DNA of 64,000 bases, taken from NCBI GenBank assembly GCA_003254925.1, contig QANZ01021509.1:276344-340343 (forward strand), read 5' to 3'. The translations under genes were made by a program, and so were the position numbers. The notes under the pieces were generated by a model that was not told where the DNA came from, ran no database searches, and was given only the letters and a program-made list of their open reading frames with translations. Source of the DNA: Chamaecrista fasciculata (lineage: Eukaryota; Streptophyta; Magnoliopsida; Fabales; Fabaceae). Of the stretch, positions 11,531-21,300 are shown piece by piece. Each line of letters opens with the position of its first letter. The first letter of the stretch is position 1.

Positions 11531-11753
11531 CAACGAAGTTTGGTTGACCTAATGGTTAGCTCACTAGGTCGATTCAGTAAGTGTTGGGGGTTCGATCTCC
11601 GCTTTGTGTATGCAGCAACTAATTGGCCAGCGGCAAACCCTTAAATGGAGCTCAGATCCGCAAAAAATTAGTCCTTAGTCCATCAAGCTAGGGATACCTT
11701 AGTAACAAAAAAAAAAAAAAAGCCCACANATACCTTAGTAACCAAAAAAAAAA
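11531..11753 (+). mobile_element. tRNA-derived SINE
   Basis: RNA polymerase III promoter-like boxes are visible: an A box in GGTTAGCTCACTAGGTCG (near 11554) and a B box GGTTCGATCTCC (near 11590). The body ends CCTTAGTAAC plus poly(A). Direct repeats of about 16 bp flank it (11515-11530 and 11754-11769, AAAAAGCCCAC followed by G or A, then TAAT), a typical LINE-mobilised target duplication. The tail has been duplicated (see the separate entry). Confidence 0.85.
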
Positions 11754-11765
11754 AAAAAGCCCACA
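11694..11765 (+). repeat. Tandem duplication of SINE tail plus target site, with an ambiguous base
   Basis: Two 36-bp units, 11694-11729 and 11730-11765, each run ATACCTTAGTAAC, poly(A), GCCCACA. The only N in the window (11729) sits at the last position of the first unit. The duplication may be real slippage or an assembly join. Confidence 0.8.
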
Positions 11766-11854
11766 TAATGTGACTCCTCTTACTTCTTTCATTTCTTTTA
11801 ACTTATCTTGAATCACATAGATAATTTATTCAATGTAATACTACTTTCTTTATC

Positions 11855-12060
11855 CTTCAAAGGGATATTTTGATCTTAAATGTACATTTTAATGTTTATT
11901 TTGGTTTTTTATGTTTCAAAATTTTTAAATTAGTCTTAAATATTGACAAAATGTTTCATTTTGATTCTAAACTATTGAATTTAGTTATATTTCTCTATAT
12001 AATCAATTGGTCAAAAACCTATTTTAGTGTCTAATGTTAATCCAAAATTCTATTTTGGTT
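11855..12060. repeat. Partial copy of the 30344 MULE-like MITE
   Basis: TTCAAAGGGAT, TGTTTATTTTGGTTTTTTATG, AATGTTTCATTTTGATTCTAA and TTATATTTCTCTATA follow the same order as the inverted right part of the element at 30344-30812. The other end is not recognisable. Confidence 0.55.
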
Positions 12061-12288
12061 CCTATTATTTTTTAATTATTAATATAGAATTAAAATCAAG
12101 CATAAAATTCAGCCAGCAAATGGGTTAGTAGTTTTAATACATTTTAAGTCCAAATATAGTAGAATATGAATTATAAATTATGTTTGACAATTTCTTTCTC
12201 TATCCAATTAAAATGATTGACAAACGAAACTAAATAACACTAAAATGTATCAAAAGATATATTCAAATGAATAGTCTATTGTTAAATT

Positions 12289-13878
12289 ATCTAACGGAGT
12301 TAAATTAAGATTTCTGAATATATTACTCCTTCAATAAATTCTTTTCTCTCGAGCGACTTTCTCTAGCTTCTCTATAGGGTTTCCTCCCTCATTGCAAAGT
12401 TTGGGAGGGGTTGCCGCCGGCAACCCCTCCTTTCTCCTCTATTTTTTTCTTTCTTGTTCTTCTCCTCTTCTTAGTAAGAGTTTTGCTTCCTTCTTTATAT
12501 GAAGGTATTCTCCTCTCTACAGTGAGAGTGAGATTTTTGTCTAAGATTTACTCCCTTCTTCATCAAATATGGATCTGCAACTTGGGTTAATCAGAGCATA
12601 GATGGCGTTGAAACTTCCTCACGAGAAGAGGAAGACAGATATGGAGTTGCAACTTAAGCTTATCAAAGAGGAGATGGCTTGAAACTTCCTCAAAGAGGAT
12701 GACAAGGTGTGTTGCCTTGAGTTTTCTAGTCATCTTTTATGTAAATGTTGTATTTATGTTGAACTGGGTTGTAAATCTTTTAGTTTTTAGGCTAGATCTA
12801 AAAGGTGGGTTGCCTTTTCTGTTTTTGGTTGTTCCTGTCATGTTCGCCGGAGGTGCCTCCTCCCGGTGTGTTGCCGGGCTTTAGGGCGTCCTTGTAGTGG
12901 CGTTAAGGTTCTCGGAGCTTAAGTGCCGTGTATTTGAGATTTGCTGTTTCCCTTGTAGAGCTCCTTCCCCTCCCTTGTAGGGGTGTTCAAAACCGAACCA
13001 AACCGATCGACCGAACCAAACCAAACCGAACCGAACCGAAGGTGAAACCGAACCAAACCGATAGATGAGCAGTTTGGTTTGGTTTGAACGTCACACAAAC
13101 CGAACCAAACCGCCAAACCGCTAAAACTCTTATTTACTTATATATATACACATACCTCATATTCTCATTAGGTAACTCATACTTTATTTTTTTTTTTGCC
13201 TTGTCATACTCTATTACTCATACATACAATATTCAACATTGAAAATATATTTACATGTTTGAAAATATTTGCACCTTCATATAAATATATATATATATAT
13301 TTGTAAGTTAAAAGTTGTTATATACTAATGATTTTTGCTAAAAAAGTAGAAAACCATTTTGTTGTTTATAACAGAATGAGAATATTATTACATTATATAT
13401 AACATATTATAATGCGCCATGAGTGATTATACATCTTACTATTATATAAAATTGTGTTAGTTTATACAATATAAAACATACCATATTTGAAGAACTTATT
13501 GTGATATTAAGTTAGAGGAAGAAATATATATTAGTAAACTACAATTTTAATTTCAATTAATTATTTATAAAAAATCTTCTATACTATATATAGGGATAAT
13601 ATTTATTTTCTTATTAGTGTTTTAGTAAGTTATGAGAATAACTGTATATTTTTTTATTAGTATATTAGTGACAAAATTAACAATAAATTACCTTCAAACC
13701 GCTCAAACCGAACCGCCCAAACCGCTTTTTATTGGTTTGGTTTGGTTTGGTTTGATGAATGAAATTTAATCATTGGTTTGGTTTGAAAAATCCTTTCAAA
13801 CCGCCCGACGAACACCCCTACTCCCTTGTATCTCTGTCATGGGTAGCCATGATTAGACCCAAAAAAAAATATATATAT
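12289..13878 (+). mobile_element. Probable non-autonomous retrosequence (LINE-derived?), interrupted by a hAT element
   Basis: The segment is flanked by near-identical 28-bp direct repeats (12261-12288 and 13879-13906, with three differences) sharing ATGAATAGTCTA. Its right end is GATTAGACCC followed by A9 and (TA)n. Long direct repeats plus an A-rich tail indicate target-primed reverse transcription. Removing the hAT insertion leaves about 740 bp. The sequence carries a GC-rich hairpin near 12401-12428 but no intact ORF. It could be an internally deleted LINE, a long SINE or a processed transcript. I cannot decide among these. Confidence 0.6.
12978..13820. mobile_element. Non-autonomous hAT element with AACCG subterminal repeats
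   Basis: The termini are TAGGGGTGTTC and its inverse GAACACCCCTA. A perfect 8-bp target duplication CTCCCTTG lies at 12970-12977 and 13821-13828. Both subterminal regions are packed with AACCAAACCG/CGGTTTGGTT repeats. The middle is AT-rich and lacks any transposase ORF. The 8-bp duplication and termini are diagnostic of hAT. Confidence 0.93.
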
Positions 13879-13906
13879 ATTCACATGAATAGTCTACTGT
13901 TATATT

Positions 13907-14424
13907 CACATGAAAATAAGCCCGAGTGCAACAATATTAATTATTCACAATTACAGAATTCTCATATGTCTGCCACACTTTTTTGGTCATTTGATGATTT
14001 TTAGCGGGATAAACAGAGAGCTAAGAGATGCAGTTGCTCTTGTTCCTTGGGCCCAACCATTCCAAAAGATAAGATAACAATTAACAACTGCTTTAGCCTT
14101 TTAGTTTACGATGACAATCCTAGTTTGTTTTTTGGGTCAACAATGAGAACCTAGTATTAAGTGCTACAGGTACTTCTCGGATGATAATTGGCTGAGTTCG
14201 TGTTTATAAAATAAAATTTATTGATAGAGACTGAATTCATTTTGATAATTTCTGTGTCTGGAGAGAAATAATTTTTAATTGTTTCAGTTGGTTTTTATAA
14301 TAAATTAATAATAATAATAATAATCGTCAGCAAAAAAAAAAAATCCATATGACTTTGAGGAAGAAAATATTTTGAACTTTTAAATTTTTTTTTTCTAAAA
14401 AAATGCATCTAAATATTAACAGCG
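13907..14424. other. Intergenic DNA
   Basis: Nothing recognised except a short ATA/ATT run near 14303-14322. Confidence 0.5.
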
Positions 14425-14525
14425 AAACCCTAGAACTAAGAAACCCTCGTTTTTTTTAAATTTATTTTCTCTTTTATATTGCACACGTCCTGCGCGCGCG
14501 CAGGAAAATGAACCCCATATATAAA
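14425..14525 (+). promoter_or_regulatory. Core-promoter-like block: telo-box, GC palindrome, TATA
   Basis: AAACCCTAG (14425-14433) is a telo-box, and AAACCCTCG follows at 14441. A perfect 16-bp palindrome CCTGCGCGCGCGCAGG lies at 14489-14504 and TATATAAA at 14518-14525. Spacing would place a transcript start near 14550. Telo-boxes are common in promoters of growth and translation genes. Whether this one is active is inference. Confidence 0.55.
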
Positions 14526-14544
14526 GCACAATACAATGGAGGCT

Positions 14545-17110
14545 CCTCTTCCATCGTTCCTGTCAAAAACCTCTGAAATCATCCAAGCCTCATTCGTACG
14601 CTTTCTGATGACCGCAAATCGATCGGATTCGTCTTCTTCGCTGTCCTTACCGTTGGAGAGCTTGATTTTGAATGGCGGAGAAGGAGCAAGAGATAGTGTA
14701 GGACTTTCTTCTGCTTTCGTAACTTCTATTCGCCGCTGTTTTCGCTCCTAGAACTCCTATTCCCAGGCATGTTTCTCTTCCTCTCACTTTCTCTCTTTGC
14801 TTCTTAGCTTTCATTGGATCTGATCCTCTCTTATTTGGTCATTGCAATTGTTCTTATTAAGCTTACCATAAAATCCGTCATAATATTTCTGAGATTAAAA
14901 GGACAATCGGTTATCTCCGTTAAAGTAGATCGTGTAAATTAACTGCTGAGGTCTCCGCGTCATGGTAAATCGTAGTTTGAATAGTTAGTAGTTAGAAAAC
15001 TGGCGATTGCCTTAGAGGTCTCAATTTCGTCTTCATTAAGTATGAAATACATTTGTTTATTGAGCGATCTAGTGGAATACATATTACACATAGTTTGTTG
15101 GAGATAACTCTTACAGGCTTGCCTTTTTAAATGATCACGATATATATATATTTAAATTCATATATGACTTCAGTTGGAAACGCGGTTGAATTTGAAATAA
15201 ATTTCAATAATATGATGTCTTTCTTTAGCTTTTTGTAAATTACTAATTACCTTGCAGCGGCGCTTTGAATTTTGAAATAATAATTCTGTGGTTCCTTTGG
15301 AATTTTTTGTGGCTAAAAGTGTAATGAAAGTCCTTAAATCTGGTTTTTAAGAACATCAACTGACAATTATGAGCAAACAAGCCGTATATGTCTCAAAGCT
15401 CTGTGAAATTTTCTTTGTTGCTGGTGTAGTTTTTGGTTATTCACTGAGGTTACATGTTGGACATTGGACTTAAAAATTTCTCAAGCAGCGGAAAGATAAT
15501 TGTTGATCTGATCTTTATTTTATTATCTGCTTCAAACGTAGCGCTGTACCTTTGACATATGAATGATTCTTCAATTACAGCTATTGACTAGTAAGATTTC
15601 AGTTTCATGGAAATTTTCAATTTACACTGGAAAAATGTCACTAACTCCATTATTATTAGATGGTGTTCCTGAAACCAAATTTTCTTTACTCCAGTTTTTA
15701 GATGTGTGAAGTTGCCATTTACTCACTATGGCTTGTTAAAATGGGAAGGTCTTTAAGGGCTTAAGAACAGAATTGTTATGGACCTACAGTTTACAACTCT
15801 AATAGCTAGAAATAATGAAGAAAATGAATGGGAGTCACATGGCTAGAAAGGAAGGCACCTAATTGGACCAGTTACTATTTCACGTGCTTGGAGGTAGTTG
15901 GCATTCAGTTATCTAATGGAGAATGAAATAAGAAATAATATAAATAATATAGCTTTCTATTATCGAGGTGGCATATAGATATAGTTTTGTGTTAGTGAGC
16001 TGTCATATATATACTCTGGAAAGCCATTTCTATGGTATTGGAGAATTTTATTCATAGCCTTATGGCAGAATGGAGCTTCACCTTTGCTCGAAAAAGGTTT
16101 TCCCTAGCTGTATCTTTCCTCTTCTTCTATGTAATATGATACAGATCCACCATGAACCATTTCCTTGCTTTCCATTTGTTCTTATGTTTCTGGCACTGCT
16201 ATGGTTACCATTTGTAGCTGTATCAAGAGTTGTCTCTTACTGTGTTTTGGTTGATGGTGCCAGTAGATTCTTTATTCAAAATTGAACATAGTATCTGATC
16301 TATCTATGTGGTTTTCCATCACTGTCGAACAATTAAGATGCTTATATCCAACTTTAAATTATGTCTAGAACTCTGATTTTGGTGCTTCACATACGAACCA
16401 ATGCTCAAGTTCCCCAGCGGATTTTCATTCTCTTTTTTGTCCGTTTCAAAATCTATCCAAACTAGTCTCTCTTTTAGTGAACTCCTAACTTTGTGAATTG
16501 ATCTAGAGGCATGACATGTTTTTTTGTGAATTAAGCACACTGTTCGAACACCATGGCAAAAAGTTGGTTTAGTTGGAATTTAATGATGCCACATGCATGA
16601 AACAATGAAACATGCCTTATCATTAGATCCATTGGCAATGTTAACAATTCATTAGCAAAAGGGGGTTCTTGGATGGATGTTTAATCATTAGAGCCCAAAA
16701 TGGCAATGAGAAGCTGTTGAGGACCTACCTGAGAATTGTTCCCTGGAGGACCAAAATGGGGTTTTAGTCTTTAAATGAATAGATTCTGAAAATTTCTTTT
16801 TGGCAGGCCAATTTTGGTGGCGTAGATTTGTCTATGAACCTTGAATCTCTACTCCCCAATAGGCCCAATACTACTTATTTACCTGAGTCTTCGCTGATGT
16901 TAAGGTTTCTTAGCCTTTTCGTTTTACTAGTATTTTGCTGCCACTTTCCTTTATCCATGGCCATGCTGTCCTCACTTCTCAGGCATTACGGGTCAAGGAT
17001 CAACGCAGATTTGACCCATTAGAACAGACAGTTGCTGTGTTGGGGGAATAATACCTTTCCTTTTGTTTCCAAGCTGTTCAGGGGTTCAACACTTCTCTCC
17101 CCAACGTAGA
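14545..17110 (+). other. Possible multi-exon transcription unit, product not identified
   Basis: Downstream of the promoter-like block the first 200 bases are GC-richer than the surroundings and hold ATGs at 14608 (47 codons) and 14672 (nine codons, MAEKEQEIV). Splice-like islands follow. One is 16069-16097 (after TATGGCAG, before GTTTTCC). Another is 16808-16910 (after TTGGCAG; one frame reads GGVDLSMNLESLLPNRPN). A third is 16982-17050 (after CTTCTCAG; one frame reads RFDPLEQTVAVLGE then stop). I could not join these in a single convincing frame. A small protein gene, a non-coding RNA or a decayed gene are all possible. Confidence 0.3.
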
Positions 17111-17977
17111 GATCTTTGGCAAGTTGACACGTAGGGTGCTTAGGTCAATCAGTCTTGTGATTACTGACTAGTTATGTTACTGTAACATACATTTTCATAG
17201 TTTTACCACTTCTTATTTTCTTATCACAGATATTCCACTGCAAAATAGACAGTAGTCTAAAATGTTCCTCTGCTGTCACTGCTTCAGAGGAGGGGTGTAG
17301 TCTTCTCGTATTTGGTATTTTCTTTCACTTTCATTGGCCAAAGTTTTTCTACTTTAATATAGATCACTAACTCAAGATAGGCCAATTCAGTTCCAAATCT
17401 CATGAATTATAATGAGATGTTGTTCCGAGAACGGGTAGGTTTGAACTTGAAGGTCCAGAGCAAAAGAAAAGAAACAATGAAAAATAACAAGAAAACAGAA
17501 TCAAAATAAACAACAATAGAATCGTAACAAATAATGAAACAGTCACCGAGAAGTTCTTAACAAGGAAAAAGTAAAGTATTTTAAGTAACGAAGTAAGAAC
17601 TGGGTAAGATAAGAGAACTTAAAACTTGAGTAAATCAAAGTATATTCTAAAGAGCTTGGAGAAAATTGAGATTTCTCCCTTGTGGTGTTTCAGACCGAAA
17701 ATACTTCACTCCTTGTGAGAAGTGAGGTGGCTTATGAGTTATGAGGGTGGTTACAGTGGAGTGGTGTTGAGCATGAAACACTTACTCTCAAGCCTTCCTC
17801 TTGAAGGTACTCAATTAATTTAATTATCTTAATTAATTGGAGCCATGTAGGAATAGAGACTCCACCAAGTTGACTAAATGGTACTTCCTCTTAATTCCTA
17901 AACCATATTATTTTTTGTCAGATTGTGCATTTTTTTTTACTGTGCATGCCCCATCACAAAGTGTGATTTTACATTCT

Positions 17978-18215
17978 GTAGAACATCCTTAAATGGTGTT
18001 TCGGCTGAAATATACATATATTTATGTTTATTGGATTTTCACATTTTCTATTGTGTAGCATTTCTTTAGCATTTAACACCTTAACAAAATGAGACTTTGC
18101 AGACTGTATAACATGCTTAAATGGTGAAAAGAATGAAATCTTTATATGTCTTCTTTGTTTATTGGATTTTGTATTGTACAGTATTTGTTTAGCAAATGCT
18201 AAAATTACACCTTGT
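17978..18215 (-). repeat. Imperfect tandem duplication just downstream of the RBOHE stop
   Basis: Two units of about 120 bp (near 17978-18090 and 18100-18215) share AACAT-CTTAAATGGTG, GTTTATTGGATTTT, a CATTT-TTTAGCA block and a closing ACACC. On the minus strand they lie 120-350 bases past the RBOHE stop, so they may be part of its 3' untranslated region. Confidence 0.6.
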
Positions 18216-18331
18216 TGCCCCACTACCATTTCGGCATCACCTAAACGTTTCTCAATTCTTTTTCTTTCAGTCGTTCAATTGGTAATTACAGAATAATAAA
18301 CAAAAGTTGTTTGGATAAAGATTTCCTAATT

Positions 18332-21300
18332 TCAGAAATACTCCTTGTGAAAGTCAAAGCGTGTAGCTGTTTTGTGGCTCAGCTCGTTTGATAGCCTCTT
18401 TAGCTCCTTTGCCAGCCCTGGCATCCCGCAATAGAACACCCCTGCAAGTTTCAAGCATCATCTGTTTGTTAAACTTTTACTTAATATCAAGTAATGAAAA
18501 TCCATTGACGTTAAGGCACACAGATTTAACTATTTGCTAGAGGTATGGTCTGCTTGTTAATGAGTGGCAATTGATGTTTTATTATGGCCCTCTTTTCTGG
18601 CGAAATGTTTTAAAACGTTTATGATTATTACTTTTTATGCGTTTTAACTATGATTTTTGCAATTTGAAACATGTGACATTCTTTGTACGGTAGTTACTGC
18701 TAACTGTTAAATAGTCAGTTTAGTCTTTAAACTGGGTTGGTTTCATTTTGTTTCTTAAATGATTTTTTATTTTGTTTTGGTCCTCAAACTATTAGGTCAG
18801 TTTCATTTTGGTCCTTCAACTATTTTTTTTTCTGTTTTAGTTCTTAAAGTTTCACATTTGTTTCATTTTGGTCTTCAAGCTTTCACATTTATTCTATTTT
18901 AGTCCTCCACTGTTAAATAGTCAGTTTAGTCTTCAAATATGGGGTTGGTTTCAATTTGTTCATCAAATTATTTTTTGTTCCGTTTTGGTCCTCAAACTAT
19001 GGGGCCAGTTTCATTTTGGTCCCTAAACTATTTTTTGTTTTGTTTTAGAAGTCAAACATTCAGATTTGTTTTGTTTTGGTCTTCAATGTTTCGCATTTAT
19101 TCTGTTTTAGTCCTCAAACTTTCATATTTGTTTCATTTTAGTCCTCAAACTTATAATAAATAATTTGAAAAAGAAAGAAAGAAAAATTTTCACTCTTTAA
19201 ATAAAAAATCAACCATAAATTTATTTCATTTTAGTCCTCAAACTTAGAATAACTGATTTGGCAAATAGATAAAATAAATATTTCCTTTCTTTAAAAGAAA
19301 AATCAACCATAAATTTATCTCCTATTTGTGACTAAAAATGAATTTTTTTTTACTTTGTCAACTTGCTTATTATGACACATATGAATGAGAAATAATCTAT
19401 TGAGTAAACTCCCAAATTGGTCCCTGGATTATTGGGTCGCTGACAGATTGGTCCCTGATTTATGGAAATTGACAAATAGGTCCCCGAATTTTACTAACGT
19501 TAGTCAAATTGGTCCCTGAATCTGTTAATTGCTGACATGGCACGTTAAGTTCCACGTCAGCAGTTGGAAATTGAAAAAAAAAAAACGCCAACTGTGCGTG
19601 CCACATCAGCATTAATAATAAAAAAAATATTTCATTCAAAATTCAAATAGGTCCCTGAGTTATATTTTTATCTCATTATTCTCAATTTCCTCTCTTTTTC
19701 ATCATCTTCATTTATTTTAGTCCCAAATCTTCAAAATAAAATTGTAAAGCGTCCCAAAACTCTTCCAAACATTCCAGTTTAGTCCTTAAAAGTATTAAAA
19801 ACCCTAAAACCTAAACCCCAAACCCCAAACCCTAAACCAAAAACCCTAAAATCCTAAACCCCAAACCCTAAACCCTAAACCCTCAACCCTAAAATCCTAA
19901 AATTATAAAGTGTCCCAAAATTCTTCTAAACATTTCAAATTAGTCCTTAAACTCTAAAACCTCAAACCCTAGAACCCCAAATCCCAAACCCAAAACTCTA
20001 AAACCTCAAACCCTAAAACCTAAAATCCCAAACCCCAAATCCTAAAATCCCAAACCCCTAATCCTAAAACCTTAAATTCTAAAACCCCAAACCCTAAAAT
20101 TCCAAACCCCAAACCTTAAACCCCCAAACCCTAAACCCTAAAATCATAAACCCTAAAACCCTAAAATCCTAAAATTGTAAAGTGTCCCAAAATTCTTCCA
20201 AACATTTCAATTTAGTCCTTAAACTCTAAAACCCCAAATCTTAGAACTCCAAACCCCAAACCCTAAAACCCCAAACCCCAAATCCTAAACTCTAAAACTC
20301 CAAACCCCGAACCCTAAAACCCCAAACCCCAAACCTAGATCCTAATATCCCATACCCCAAACTCTAAAACCCTAAACCCTAAACCCCCAAACTCTAAAAC
20401 CTCAAACCCCAAACACAAACCCTAAACTCTAAAACCCCAAACCATCAGAATTGTGACTGTACATTAAAGTTCAACAATTGTGACGTGCAACAATATTATT
20501 CAAATCAGTCCCCGAATTTATCAAAATAGTTCAATATGTTAGACAAATTGGTCCTCCAATTAAATGAATAGATAATAAACCAAGAATTTAGGGTATGGGA
20601 TTTTAGGGTTTGGGGTTTTAGAGTTTGAGGTTTGGGGTTTTAGGTTTTAGGGTTTGGGGTTCAAGGTTCAGGGTTTGGGATTTTAGGGTTTGGGATTTGG
20701 GGTTTGGGGTTTTGGGTTTTAGAGTTTAGGGTATGGGATTTTAGGGTTTGGGGTTGTAGAGTTTAGGGTTTAAGGTTTTAGGATTTGGGGTTTGGAATTT
20801 TAGGGTTTGGGGTTTGGGGTTTTACAATTTAGGGTTTAAGGTTTTAGGATTTGGGGTTTGGGATTTTAGGGTTTGGGATTTGGGATTTTAGGGTTCAGGG
20901 TTTGGGGTTTTAGTTTTGGGTTTGGGGTTTGGGGTTCTAGGGTTTGAGGTTTTAAAGTTGAAGGACTAAATTGAAATGTTTAGAAGAATTTTGAGACACT
21001 TTACAATTTTAGGATTTTAGGGTTTTAGGGTTTAGGGTTTAGGTTTTAGGGTTTGGGGTTTAAGATTTTAGGATTTAGGGTTTAAGGTTTGGGGTTTAGG
21101 GTTTTTAATACTTTTAAGGACTAAACTGGAATGTTTGGAAGAGTTTTGGGACATTTTACAATTTTATTTTGAGGATTTGGGACTAAAATGAATGAAGATG
21201 ATGAAAAAGAGGGGAAATTGAGAATAATGAGATAAAAATATAACTCGGGGACCTATTTGAATTTTGAATGAAATATTTTTTTTATTATTAATGCTGATGT

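Noticed and set aside
11550..11605. tRNA gene
   Set aside because: A and B boxes are present but no cloverleaf or acceptor stem follows, and the segment sits in an A-tailed, duplication-flanked SINE. The same reasoning applies near 42850-42919 and 50640-50700.
14536..14751. 71-codon frame starting at 14536
   Set aside because: Its ATG lies only 11 bases after the TATA box, so it would not be in the transcript. The protein has no recognisable domain.
19800..21115. CCCTAAA-like repeats as a true interstitial telomere or chromosome-fusion scar
   Set aside because: The repeats are degenerate, arranged in mirror arms of an element with defined ends and a 10-bp target duplication, so transposon origin explains them better.
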